NCBI GenBank assembly: GCA_036276235.1
Contig: DATBDZ010000356.1
Coordinates: 1 to 36,573, forward strand
DNA: 36,573 nucleotides
Reading direction: 5' to 3'
DNA from: JANWHF01 sp036276235
GTDB taxonomy: Bacteria > Planctomycetota > Phycisphaerae > Tepidisphaerales > Tepidisphaeraceae
Below are positions 24,743 to 32,962 of the stretch, one piece after another. Each line of letters opens with the position of its first letter. The first letter of the stretch is position 1. Made by a program: the position numbers and the translations under genes. Under the pieces are notes generated by a model. The model saw only the letters and a program-made list of their open reading frames with translations, made no database searches and was not told the origin of the DNA.

Positions 24743-25573
24743 TTATTTATTGGCGGGTACGGTCCCACACTCGGGGCAGCGGTCGGGTGTGGCTCGGAGA
24801 TCGTAGCCACAGGAAGCACACCGGCCGGATTTGCGCCTTGTCCTTCGCCGATACCAGAAGAACAGCCAAGCTGATGGTGTAATTGAGGATGTCGCGACAG
24901 CAAACCAATGCGGGACCGTAAGCTCGACGAAGTTGTTGTATTGAAGGTGATGCTTCGTCCAATTCGGAATGTACGCAAATCCCATGCGATTCCAGATCGT
25001 GTAATCGATGAATTTGCCCTTTTGAGCTGGGAGGCGCGTCCAGTCGTATACCGCGTACGGAAGTTGGGGCGGCTTGGGGCGTAAACTTGTCTGGGTGGAA
25101 GATCGTGGTGCAGTAGCCGATGCGCGGAGCCCCCGGCGCCCATTAGGTGCAGCCGTCCTCGTTGCTGCACTTTGGCCTCGCGGCGTAGTCGCCACGGGTC
25201 GGGTGGTGGGCCTAGTCGATGGCCCTCCGAGAGTCCCGACAGGCCGGGTGACGGGTCCGACCGATGCCGGGCGCGTCGTCGGCATGGGAGCGGCTGCGCG
25301 ATCCGCCGCGAGTAGTTGCGCTTGTCGAGGGGCCGAGGTGAACGTCCTGCTGCTCAAATGCCATTGAACGTTCATGTCTTGCGAGTTCATGAATTGGACA
25401 AACCCAGTCTCTCGTGTTGGCAAGCCATCTATTGAGGCGCCGGCCCTCGTGACGGTGCGCCTGACGACATCCTTCACCCAATATCCGCGCACCCACAGTG
25501 CAACCGTCGCCACGCAAAACAGCGCCGACACGATCACCAGCCCGTTCCACGCGATACGCCGTAGTCGTCTCAT
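24743..25573 (-). CDS. Zinc-ribbon membrane protein 1 with Thr-Arg-Pro repeats
   Basis: A 276-residue protein coupled to the gene before it by an ATGA overlap at 25570-25573. TM1 is near the N-terminus (WNGLVIVSALFCVATVALWV). Residues about 95-165 are a low-complexity region with repeated TRP units (TTRPASVGPVTRPVG; STRPTTRPVATTPRG). A second hydrophobic segment (VPHWFAVATSSITPSAWLFFW) precedes a basic stretch and the zinc ribbon (CASCGYDLRATPDRCPECG) at the C-terminus. Four cysteines would bind one zinc. This ribbon is a planctomycete trademark of unknown role. Confidence 0.82.
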   Translation of the reverse strand: MRRLRRIAWNGLVIVSALFCVATVALWVRGYWVKDVVRRTVTRAGASIDGLPTRETGFVQFMNSQDMNVQWHLSSRTFTSAPRQAQLLAADRAAAPMPTTRPASVGPVTRPVGTLGGPSTRPTTRPVATTPRGQSAATRTAAPNGRRGLRASATAPRSSTQTSLRPKPPQLPYAVYDWTRLPAQKGKFIDYTIWNRMGFAYIPNWTKHHLQYNNFVELTVPHWFAVATSSITPSAWLFFWYRRRTRRKSGRCASCGYDLRATPDRCPECGTVPANK

Positions 25574-26022
25574 GTTGTCCCCTTCGGCTTGTCCGCTGGA
25601 ATCGTTCCGCATTCGGGACAACGCACAGGAGTGGCGATCATGTGATAACCACACACCTGGCAATTGCCGGCGGCCAACATTGCAATTCGATAGAGTTTTT
25701 TGAACTGCATTCGATGCGTCAAGACGAAGATCGCGATGTAGGCCAATACGCTGATGATTTCGACAAAGGGTGCTAGCTGACGCCGCGTCAAGCTTAGGAG
25801 AATGTAGTACGTGGAAAGAAGAGGATGAAATATTGGGAGCCCCACCACCACCGGTGAAGCGGGTGCACCAATTGCAAATAGCTTCGACAGCGCCAACGAG
25901 TGGCAAAGCGACGGGACCAGTGCGATAAGCGGCAGGCCGGATAGATAGCTCGCGACGACGTGTGCTACGACGGCCGAATAGAGCCTGGGCGACTTCGATG
26001 ATATGCGCCGCAAAAGCGTCAC
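25570..26022 (-). CDS. Zinc-ribbon membrane protein 2
   Basis: A 150-residue protein. The GTG at 26022 overlaps the upstream stop as GTGA and has AAGGGAG before it, so it is preferred over codons further upstream. Hydrophobic segments are VVAHVVASYLSGLPLIALVP, LSTYYILLSL and VEIISVLAYIAIFVLTHR. The C-terminal zinc ribbon is CQVCGYHMIATPVRCPECG, diverged from the GYDLRATP of its neighbours. It is the middle member of three coupled paralogues. Function is unknown. Confidence 0.78.
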   Translation of the reverse strand: MTLLRRISSKSPRLYSAVVAHVVASYLSGLPLIALVPSLCHSLALSKLFAIGAPASPVVVGLPIFHPLLSTYYILLSLTRRQLAPFVEIISVLAYIAIFVLTHRMQFKKLYRIAMLAAGNCQVCGYHMIATPVRCPECGTIPADKPKGTT

Positions 26023-26639
26023 TCGGCTCCCTTTGGCTTGGCATGTGTCCCGCATTCAGGGCAGCGCCCGGGCGTCGCCCGGAGGTCGTAGCCGCAAGAG
26101 GGGCACTGGCCTGCCGCCAGGCGGTGTTCACGCATCCACTTTCGGCGGCGGTAGATCCAAAGACATGGCACCAGCGCTGTTGCAAAAAAGACGGACCAGA
26201 ACGGCAACGATACACCGCGAGCCTGCTGTAGATATGGGGCTTCCAGCGCCACGTTCTCAGCTAAAACCGCAACGCCCAAAAAGGATATCTTCGGCTGCGA
26301 GCCTTGCAGGGTTGGCGAGTACGGGAAGTCGCCCGCGGCCGGCATCGCGTTGGGGTATAGGTCATCTCTACACCCCACATTCGAGATCCCACGCATTCGA
26401 AGCGTCTTCATGGACGTAATGTCATGCTCAAAAACAGCAATGAACTTGCCGCGATCCACGTAGTAAGCATTGATCTCCTGATCTACTTGGTCGTGAGATG
26501 GAATGGTGATAAGGCGCACGATAGCTTGCGAATACCAATAGCTCAGTCCGCACAACACACATGTCGCTACGCACAAGAGCGCCGATATCGCCGCCAGCCC
26601 GTGCCACACGATGCGTCGCAGTCTTTGCACGGCTAACAT
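26019..26639 (-). CDS. Zinc-ribbon membrane protein 3
   Basis: A 206-residue protein, first in translation order of the trio. TM1 (WHGLAAISALLCVATCVLCG) parallels protein 1. About 100 extracytoplasmic residues follow, then TM2 (FWSVFFATALVPCLWIYRRR), a basic cytoplasmic stretch and the ribbon CPSCGYDLRATPGRCPECG. The N-terminus (RLRRIVWHGL) closely resembles that of protein 1 (RLRRIAWNGL), supporting duplication. Its start overlaps the end of a possible 23-codon upstream peptide (26633-26704), which I do not call. Confidence 0.82.
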   Translation of the reverse strand: MLAVQRLRRIVWHGLAAISALLCVATCVLCGLSYWYSQAIVRLITIPSHDQVDQEINAYYVDRGKFIAVFEHDITSMKTLRMRGISNVGCRDDLYPNAMPAAGDFPYSPTLQGSQPKISFLGVAVLAENVALEAPYLQQARGVSLPFWSVFFATALVPCLWIYRRRKWMREHRLAAGQCPSCGYDLRATPGRCPECGTHAKPKGAE

Positions 26640-26982
26640 CTTACCGGCGCTAAGTTAAATCGTCTCATCGTGCGTCCCGCCAGAGGTTCGTAGCGCTTTT
26701 CCATGCCTTCACCAATGTAGAGGCACGAGCAAAAAACAAAAACACGTGACGGCGAATGCGCCGACGGCTGGCGCTTCGCCGGCTTCCAGCACGCCGCGAT
26801 CGCCCAGTACAACCAGCATGTCAGCGACGGCCGGCAATGGGGGCAAGTACAGGGAGCCCCTCGAACCGGGGCGGGCGCGGAGATCGTCACGAGCAGGCGG
26901 CGGCTTGGCTTTCGTCTTCCACGGGCTTGGCTTTCATGGGGCATTGTAACGCGCTGGGGGCGGGGGTGGTAAGATTCTGGTG
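26640..26982. other. Intergenic, no supported gene
   Basis: Open frames on both strands are low-complexity (Ser/Pro/Ala/Arg-rich) with no ribosome site or family resemblance. The stretch may hold the promoter of the zinc-ribbon trio and decayed coding sequence. Confidence 0.5.
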
Positions 26983-27117
26983 ATGCCGAAGATGCTGGAC
27001 TACGCAAATCTGAAAAGTCGATCAGGAAAGGTAACGAGAATCCGCCCCAACTGGACCGTGGTTGGCTTTACGGTGTTCTTGCTATTGCTCATCGCTCTAA
27101 TGGTAGCAACGAAATGA
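26983..27117 (+). CDS. 44-residue single-pass membrane protein
   Basis: A short frame with a polar, basic N-terminus (LKSRSGKVTRIRPNW) followed by one clean transmembrane helix (TVVGFTVFLLLLIALMVA) and a Thr-Lys end. GGGGTGG upstream could serve as ribosome site. The positive residues before the helix predict a cytoplasmic N-terminus. It is oriented away from the zinc-ribbon genes. Function is unknown; the composition is much more protein-like than anything else in the surrounding 1.5 kb. Confidence 0.5.
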   Translation: MPKMLDYANLKSRSGKVTRIRPNWTVVGFTVFLLLLIALMVATK

Positions 27118-27169
27118 CAGACGACAGATTGACGGCGCGCGGATGCCAAGCCAGCCAGCCGAGAATGAA

Positions 27170-27242
27170 CTGTCACGCGAAGACACGAAGCGACGAAGGA
27201 GCGGTTCGCTGCTCTTCGTTTCTTTGCTGCTTCGCGTGACAG
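27170..27242. repeat. Inverted repeat A
   Basis: CTGTCACGCGAAG (27170-27182) and CTTCGCGTGACAG (27230-27242) are perfect complements, with further partial pairing inside (CGAAG/CTTCG). The RNA would form a long hairpin. It is of the 'acgcgaagacacgaag' type common between planctomycete genes. Confidence 0.8.
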
Positions 27243-27630
27243 TCTGTGCATGAGCCAGCGCGTTCGGAAAACCATATCAAGTTATGCGCGACCGCCGAAA
27301 ATTCTTTTGCCATAAGCTCCGCAGCGGCAGAGAGTTGGCCGCATCGAAAGATTTTCGGATTTTTATAACTTTTTGACCCCGTTCGCGGCGGAGCAAGAGG
27401 CGCAAGTACCGAGTTTACATGCACTTGCGTGACGACAAATCGGGGAAGGGGGTCATATTTTGCAAGTCATTTGCTCGCAGCAGGTTACAAACCAAAATGG
27501 AAACTTTTTGCTATAGAGTGGGAGGGTGAGTTTTCTCGAGGAAGGCCCGCAGGGACTGGCTTCTGACTCCGGGCTCTTGAGACCTGAAACGTGAAACCCC
27601 AAACCAGTCCGCCGGCCAATGGCTCGCCGG

Positions 27631-27650
27631 ATACATTATATATAATGTAT
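27631..27650. repeat. Perfect 20-base AT palindrome
   Basis: ATACATTATATATAATGTAT is its own reverse complement in an otherwise GC-rich genome. It could be a protein-binding site or a cruciform; a chance match of this length is unlikely. Confidence 0.85.
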
Positions 27651-27688
27651 GGTTTTTGTTTTAGAAGCACGGAAGTATGCCGCCCAGA

Positions 27689-27754
27689 CCGCTGAGAGCG
27701 CAGAGATGCGCTCGGAGTTCGAGCGCGTCTCTGCGCTCTTTGCGATCTCAGCGG
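27689..27754. repeat. Inverted repeat C
   Basis: Left arm CCGCTGAGA...GCGCAGAGATGCGCTC (27689-27713) pairs with right arm 27721-27754. The right arm has an extra TCGCAAAGA-type insert and one mismatch. The loop is only about seven bases. Confidence 0.75.
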
Positions 27755-27828
27755 CTTATTCTCTGCAACTTCATCAAGATGGTGCGCCAAATGTTGAAGA
27801 ATGTTGCGCTCGACCTCAAAGAGGAATT

Positions 27829-27912
27829 AACCGCAGATAAACGCGGATGAACGCAGATCAATGCAGACGAGGGTATTGAATTATCCGCGTTCATCTGCGT
27901 TCATCTGCGGTT
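27829..27912. repeat. Inverted repeat D
   Basis: The left arm begins AACCGCAGATAAACGCGGAT and continues with GAACGCAGAT. The right arm reads as the complement of AACCGCAGATGAACGCAGAT followed by GAACGCGGATAA. Each arm is itself made of short direct repeats (ACGCAGATGA). This pattern is widespread as intergenic filler in planctomycetes. Confidence 0.8.
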
Positions 27913-28208
27913 GATATCTCTTTTCGGGGATGCAATGCAACATGAAACGGGTGCGGATGAAACGAAATGATTATGAAAACGTTTCAAAAGGTTTCATCGG
28001 CGGGCCGCCGGCGATTTCGTCCCTTTACGCAATGCAACGTGCAACCGTCGCTGATGCAATCAATTGGTGCGAAATCTGGTGAAAAACGGTGCATCGACCA
28101 AGATGAATGGAGCGCTGGCGGGTTCGCGAAGCCGGCGAGCAGCGGAAGGGGAGAAGATCGCAATCCCTACGCCGCTTGCTGGCTTCGCGGATCGGGATGC
28201 GCCCGAAT

Positions 28209-29231
28209 CTACGCTACGTCCCAGGTCTCCTCGCCGGTGACCATTGCCTGCAGGTCGCCGACGCCCTTTTCTGTGGCGGCGGTGTTTTGGCGGCGGACCA
28301 GATCCTCGTAGACGTCGTGGCCGACGGCTCGGAACACGCCCATTGGCTCGGGGAATCTTGGGTGGCCCATGCGGCTGAGCAGGAACGCCACCGTCGGGTC
28401 GGCGTGCTTTTCGTCGTGGATCAGCAGGTCATCCGGGTCGGTAGTTTTCAGATCTGTCACCTCGGGGGTGAGATCGTGCAGGCGGATGCCTTTGTCGGCG
28501 GCTTTGCCGAAGATCATCGGCTTGCCTTGCTCCAGGTACAGCGTGTTTTCGCTTTTGGTGACTTTGTCGGTCAGATGATCGTAAGCGCCGTCGTTGAAGA
28601 TGTTGCAGTTCTGGTAGATCTCGACCAGAGCCGTCCCGCGGTGGGCGGCGGCACGTTCCAGGACGTACTCAAGATGCTTCACATCGACGTCGATCGAGCG
28701 GGCGTAGAAGGTAGCACCGGCGGCGAGCGCGATGCTCGCCGGCCGGATCGGAAATTCCGGCGAGCCCATCGGCGTGCTCTTGGTTTTCTTTCCCTGCTCG
28801 CTGGTCGGCGAATACTGGCCCTTGGTCAGGCCGTAGATGCGGTTGTTGAACAGCAGAATCTTGATATCGACGTTGCGGCGGATGACGTGCATGAAATGGT
28901 TGCCGCCGATCGACAGGGCGTCGCCGTCGCCGGTCACCATCCAGACGTTCAGATCAGGCCGCGCCAGTTTGAGGCCGGTGGCGATTGTCGGCGCGCGGCC
29001 GTGGATCGAGTGGAAGCCGTAGGTGTTCATGTAATACGGGAAGCGGCTGGAGCAGCCGATCCCGGAGACGAACACGGTTTTGGCGCGATCCATGCCGAGC
29101 TTGGCGCAGACTTTTTTCATCTGCATGAGGATCGAGTAATCCCCGCAGCCCGGGCACCACCGGACTTCCTGGTCGGTGGCGTAGTCGGAGGCTTTGAGGA
29201 CGGTCAGGGTGTTGGAGGGTGCTATCGACAT
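28209..29231 (-). CDS. korB: 2-oxoacid:ferredoxin oxidoreductase, beta subunit
   Basis: A 340-residue thiamine-diphosphate subunit. It works with the alpha subunit next door to interconvert a 2-oxoacid (probably 2-oxoglutarate) and an acyl-CoA using ferredoxin. WCPGCGDY (C26, C29) provides iron-sulfur ligands, and GIGCSSRFPYYMNTYGFHSI and MVTGDGDALSIGGNHFMHVI form the cofactor site (GDGD...GGN binds Mg-ThDP). KILLFNNRIYGLTKGQYSPT is also typical. The ATG at 29231 is chosen because the 24 codons upstream translate an intergenic repeat. 68 bases separate it from korA, so the two are one leftward operon. Substrate choice (pyruvate or 2-oxoglutarate) is inferred from overall resemblance. Confidence 0.92.
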   Translation of the reverse strand: MSIAPSNTLTVLKASDYATDQEVRWCPGCGDYSILMQMKKVCAKLGMDRAKTVFVSGIGCSSRFPYYMNTYGFHSIHGRAPTIATGLKLARPDLNVWMVTGDGDALSIGGNHFMHVIRRNVDIKILLFNNRIYGLTKGQYSPTSEQGKKTKSTPMGSPEFPIRPASIALAAGATFYARSIDVDVKHLEYVLERAAAHRGTALVEIYQNCNIFNDGAYDHLTDKVTKSENTLYLEQGKPMIFGKAADKGIRLHDLTPEVTDLKTTDPDDLLIHDEKHADPTVAFLLSRMGHPRFPEPMGVFRAVGHDVYEDLVRRQNTAATEKGVGDLQAMVTGEETWDVA

Positions 29232-29256
29232 TGTGTTTTTCGGAAAGCTTTGCGAG

Positions 29257-29303
29257 TTCAGATTTCGAATTTCAGATTTCAAATTTGAAATTTCAGATTT
29301 CAA
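29257..29303. repeat. TTTCAGATTTCAAA-type repeat between korA and korB
   Basis: Interleaved direct and inverted copies of TTTCAGATTTCAAA / TTTGAAATTTCAGA fill the intergenic space. The element reaches into korA: the TGA stop of korA (29302-29300) is inside the repeat. In RNA it forms an AT-rich hairpin between the two subunit genes. Confidence 0.8.
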
Positions 29304-31228
29304 CCGCCATTCGCGGCGCCGACGACCACTTCTAGGTCGGTGACTTTTCCGGCCATGATCGCGCGGACGCCGTCGATGATTTCGTGGATGGTGAAGGGCA
29401 AGCCCTTCACCTTGTTCAATCCCTTGGCATCGACGAGATAACGATTGCGGATCAGCGTGCGGAGCTGGCCGAGATTCAGCTCGGGGACCAGCACATGCTT
29501 GAACTGCTTGAGCGCGTTGCCGAGCCCGCGCGGGAGCGGGTTCATGTAGCGAATGTGGCAGGCGGAAACAGAAACACCTTCATGTTGCAGATCGAGCGTG
29601 GCGGCCTTGATGGCGCCCCACGTTCCGCCCCAGCCGACGACCAGCACATCGCCGCTCTGCGGGCCGGTCCAGAGCATGTCTTCGCCGACCGGCGTGATGT
29701 TGGCGATCTTGGCGGCACGCGTGCGGACCATGTGCTCGTGATTGATCGGGTCGTAGCTGACGCCGCCGGTGACATCCTGCTTTTCGAGCCCGCCGATGCG
29801 ATGCTCGAGGCCGGGCGTTCCGGGGATCGACCAAGGCCGCACGAGCTTTTCGTTTCGCTTGTAAGGCATGAAGCCTTTGGCGTCGTTGGGCGCGGTCGGA
29901 TGATCGATCTGGATTCGCGGCAATTTACTGACATCGGGAATCAGCCACGGCTCCGAGCCATTGGCCAGATATCCATCGGTCAGCAACATGACGGGCGTCA
30001 TGTATTGTGTCGCCAAGGTAAACGCCTCGATGGCGGCGTGGAAGCAATCGGAAGGAGACGCCGCCGCGATTACCGCGACGGGGCATTCGCCATTGCGGCC
30101 ATGGATTGCCTGGAGCAAATCGGCCTGCTCGGTTTTGGTCGGCAGTCCGGTGCTCGGCCCGCCGCGCTGCACGTCGATGAGCACAAGCGGCAATTCGGTC
30201 ATGACCGCCAGGCCAACCGCTTCGGCCTTCAGCGCCATGCCCGGCCCGCTGGTTCCGGTGCAACCGAGCGCGCCGCCGAAGCTGGCGCCAATGGCCGCGC
30301 CGATGGCAGCGATTTCGTCCTCCGCCTGAAATGTCACCACGCCGAAATTCTTCTGGCTCGCCAGATAATGCAAAATGTCAGACGCGGGCGTGATCGGATA
30401 GCTGCAATAGACCAGCTCTTTTCCCGCGAGGTTGGCCGCGGCGATCATCCCCATTGCGGTCGCTTCGTTGCCGGTGATCTTGCGATATTTGCCGGCGGGG
30501 AGCTTGGCCTTGGGGACCTGATATTGCTCGACAAAGAGCTCGGTGGTTTCGCCGTAGTTAAAGCCGGCTTTGAGCGCGAGGATATTCGCCTGCGCGACGA
30601 CCGGCTTTCTCACGCCGAATTTGGCATTAATGTGATCGAGCGTCGGGCCCAGCGGGCGGCCATAAAGCCAGCAGGAAAGACCCAGCGCAAACATGTTTTT
30701 GCAGCGGTCAATATCCTTCACGCCAAGCCCCGTATCCTTGGCGGCGGCGCTGGTCAGCTTGTTGATCGGCACCTTGATCAGGCGGAAGCCGTTGAGCGTG
30801 CCGTCTTCGAGCGGATTCCTTTCGTAGCCGGCTTTCTTCAGATCCACCGGCGCAAACGAATCGTCGTTGACGATAACGATGCCGCCTTTTTTGACGGACT
30901 TGATATTCGTCTTCAGCGCCGCCGGATTCATCGCCACCAGCGCATCGACATCATCGCCCGGCGTGAAAATATCGGTGCTGGAGAACTGCACCTGAAACCC
31001 GCTGACGCCCGCGAGTGTGCCGGCGGGGGCGCGGATTTCGGCGGGGAAGTCGGGAAACGTGCTGATGTCGTTGCCGACAATCGCCGACGTATCGGTGAAC
31101 TGCGTTCCGGCCAACTGCATGCCGTCGCCGCTGTCTCCGGCAAACCGAATGGTGGCGGAAGGTAGAGTGTGAACAGGTTTATGACGCGCGCCCGGCGGCG
31201 TGGTCGGTTCTTCAGTAATCGTGCTCAT
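29300..31228 (-). CDS. korA: 2-oxoacid:ferredoxin oxidoreductase, fused gamma-alpha subunit
   Basis: A 642-residue protein combining the gamma domain (residues about 25-200: IRFAGDSGDGMQLAGTQFTD; FPDFPAEIRAPAGTLAGVSG) with the alpha domain (about 240-620: AATAMGMIAAANLAG-like start, CSYPITPASDILHYL, FQAEDEIAAIGAAIGASFGG, GTSGPGMALKAEAVGLAVMT, ELPLVLIDVQRGGPSTGLPT). The YPITPAS motif contacts thiamine diphosphate. The alpha-gamma fusion is usual for bacterial KorA. Together with korB it would give a two-subunit enzyme linking the TCA cycle to ferredoxin. The start ATG has a weak ribosome site. Confidence 0.92.
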   Translation of the reverse strand: MSTITEEPTTPPGARHKPVHTLPSATIRFAGDSGDGMQLAGTQFTDTSAIVGNDISTFPDFPAEIRAPAGTLAGVSGFQVQFSSTDIFTPGDDVDALVAMNPAALKTNIKSVKKGGIVIVNDDSFAPVDLKKAGYERNPLEDGTLNGFRLIKVPINKLTSAAAKDTGLGVKDIDRCKNMFALGLSCWLYGRPLGPTLDHINAKFGVRKPVVAQANILALKAGFNYGETTELFVEQYQVPKAKLPAGKYRKITGNEATAMGMIAAANLAGKELVYCSYPITPASDILHYLASQKNFGVVTFQAEDEIAAIGAAIGASFGGALGCTGTSGPGMALKAEAVGLAVMTELPLVLIDVQRGGPSTGLPTKTEQADLLQAIHGRNGECPVAVIAAASPSDCFHAAIEAFTLATQYMTPVMLLTDGYLANGSEPWLIPDVSKLPRIQIDHPTAPNDAKGFMPYKRNEKLVRPWSIPGTPGLEHRIGGLEKQDVTGGVSYDPINHEHMVRTRAAKIANITPVGEDMLWTGPQSGDVLVVGWGGTWGAIKAATLDLQHEGVSVSACHIRYMNPLPRGLGNALKQFKHVLVPELNLGQLRTLIRNRYLVDAKGLNKVKGLPFTIHEIIDGVRAIMAGKVTDLEVVVGAANGG

Positions 31229-31376
31229 TGGTCTCGTTTCGCTGCGTTTCCCGGCAAAGAGATTGATCGTAGCAGACTGATCGCCGCCGTTCCAGATAAC
31301 GGTAAATACTCTACGGTCGAGCGGCCTGAATGTTTTGCTTGACGATTTGGCGCGAATTTGGGCAAAATAACGGGTT

Positions 31377-31637
31377 ATGAGACAGCGCTACCACACCATC
31401 ATCAGGCCGGAATCGGACGGATCGTTCGTCGGGTGGGTGGAAGAGATCCCCGGCGCCATCACCCAGGCCCCATCGCTGCAAGCCTGCCGCGAGGGACTGC
31501 GAGAGGCTTTGAGCCTGCTCCTGGAGATCCATCGCGACGAAGCACGGCAGGGCGCGGATGAGAATTGCATCCTCGAGGCGATCGAGATTGACGTGGAAGA
31601 ATTGCCGGTGCCAAGCGAGCCGCAGGCGGTGGCATAA
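31377..31637 (+). CDS. HicB-like (UPF0150) protein without HicA
   Basis: An 86-residue protein with the HicB partial RNase-H-like fold: YHTIIRPESDGSFVGWVEEI, PGAITQAPSLQACREGLREA and LSLLLEIHRDEARQ. HicB proteins usually neutralise a HicA mRNA-cutting toxin encoded alongside. No HicA-like frame is adjacent on either strand, and the C-terminus carries no added DNA-binding domain, so this is an orphan. TTGACG (31339) and CAAAAT (31363) with 18-base spacing give a possible promoter only nine bases before the ATG. Confidence 0.72.
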   Translation: MRQRYHTIIRPESDGSFVGWVEEIPGAITQAPSLQACREGLREALSLLLEIHRDEARQGADENCILEAIEIDVEELPVPSEPQAVA

Positions 31638-31642
31638 GCCAA

Positions 31643-32962
31643 TCATCGCGTGGCGGGTTGCGTGGCGGGCATGGGCAGCGGCATCCCATCCGCATCGATC
31701 AACTTTTGCGTTCCCGTATATTTCGGCGCTGGCATCTTCTGCTGGACCTGCTTGCCCTGCGCGCGAAGGCGATCCAATGTTGTCGCCAATGAGGCGTGCG
31801 TCTGTTTGAGGGCGTCGTATTCCGCCGAGTATTGAAAATACGTCTGCGGCAACCCAAGCTGCACGATGCGCCCGTCATTGGTTTGCACCATGCTCGAGTT
31901 CCAAAGCGTTTGCATCATCTGCTGCAATTCCGCCATGCGCCGATCACAGGCATTCAGGCGCGATTGATTGTCATCGTATTCCGTCTGCAGCTTAGCCAGC
32001 TCGTCCTTCACCTTCTTTTCCTGCTCTTCGAGCGCGGCTTTCTGTTTTTCATCGACCCACTTTGATCCCCAGCGATACAGGCCCTTCTCCTTCATGCGCT
32101 TTTGCAGCTCGTCATCCTGCTCCGCGAATCGATGGATGACTTTCTGCGCGAGCGGAAGCTTGCGCACGTCGGGCGTCATCGAGTTAATCGCCTCGCTGAC
32201 GTTATCGAGAATATCGCGGCTGCCGGGCGCTGCCTGCATCGCGCGATCGTAATAGCCCAGCGAAACGCCGTGCATATTTTGCCGCCAGGTGATCACGGCA
32301 AGATTATTCAATGTCGGCGGATGATCGGTCAGCGTTGCGATGACTTGCTCAAAACTTTTTCGCGACGGCGCCAGCTGATCCTGGTGGAATTGCACGACGC
32401 CTTTGAGATAAAGCAGCGATACGCTCTGAGGATCGATTGCGAGTGCCTTGTCGATCTGCGGGATCGCTTCCTTGAGGTGATTGGCATTGATCAGATCATG
32501 AATCGCGACCGCGCTTTGGGTGGTTTGAGCCCGAGCCGCGTCGCGCTCGGCGGTGGTGACCCATTTGTCGCCGACTTTGACCAAACCCTGCGAAAGCCGA
32601 TCGCGCCAGGTTTGCAGATCGGCGCGGGCTTCAGTTGCCGCGGGCGTGTCATAGTTCTGGTTGATGAACGTTTGATAGCGATCGATGATCTGCTGAAGGT
32701 CGGTGATTTTGTCGGCGGCGTGACGCAAAGATTGCAGGCGGGACATCGCCGTGTCGGCGGTGACGACCGGCTTCACTTCGATCGAAGCGACCTGGGCGGC
32801 GGTCACCTGCGTGACCTTGCCGTCGCCGATCACCATCCACCCATCGGGCGTTTTGCGGATTTCCCCTTCGACCTCGCGGCCATCCTTGAGATGAACCACA
32901 TCGGCGCGGCAAACGCCGGCCGCCAACAGGCACCCGAAAATCAGCACAAAGCGGCGATTCAT
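31643..32962 (-). CDS. Exported TPR-like protein
   Basis: A 439-residue protein with a good ribosome site (GGAGG, eight bases). The signal peptide is RFVLIFGCLLAAGVCRA, cut before DVV. The mature protein begins with VVHLKDGREVEGEIRKTPDG, a small beta domain common at the start of planctomycete exported proteins. TPR-like helices (about 150-260, LKEAIPQIDKALAIDPQSVS; AVITWRQNMHGVSLGYYDRA) are followed by a coiled coil (EEQEKKVKDELAKLQTEYDD) and a Pro-rich tail. It is probably a periplasmic scaffold protein. It converges with the HicB-like gene, five bases apart. Confidence 0.8.
   Translation of the reverse strand: MNRRFVLIFGCLLAAGVCRADVVHLKDGREVEGEIRKTPDGWMVIGDGKVTQVTAAQVASIEVKPVVTADTAMSRLQSLRHAADKITDLQQIIDRYQTFINQNYDTPAATEARADLQTWRDRLSQGLVKVGDKWVTTAERDAARAQTTQSAVAIHDLINANHLKEAIPQIDKALAIDPQSVSLLYLKGVVQFHQDQLAPSRKSFEQVIATLTDHPPTLNNLAVITWRQNMHGVSLGYYDRAMQAAPGSRDILDNVSEAINSMTPDVRKLPLAQKVIHRFAEQDDELQKRMKEKGLYRWGSKWVDEKQKAALEEQEKKVKDELAKLQTEYDDNQSRLNACDRRMAELQQMMQTLWNSSMVQTNDGRIVQLGLPQTYFQYSAEYDALKQTHASLATTLDRLRAQGKQVQQKMPAPKYTGTQKLIDADGMPLPMPATQPATR

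Larger units (their letters stand above)
27118..28208. other. Repeat-rich intergenic region
   Basis: About 1.1 kb without a supported gene. It holds at least four separate inverted repeats (listed individually) and a looser one at 27956-27998 (GATGAAAC ... GTTTCATC). Open frames here mostly translate the repeats. Confidence 0.7.

Noticed and set aside
25574..26215. N-terminal extension of the first zinc-ribbon gene
   Set aside because: The open frame runs far upstream through the other two zinc-ribbon genes, but the ATGA overlap at 25570-25573 and the membrane-anchor start mark the real beginning.
27170..28000. CRISPR array
   Set aside because: The repeats are inverted pairs of different sequence, not evenly spaced direct repeats with unique spacers, and no cas genes are nearby.
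29384..31165. 593-codon plus-strand frame opposite korA
   Set aside because: Antisense of a clear korA; composition (Arg/Asp/Gly/His-rich) is that of a mirror frame.
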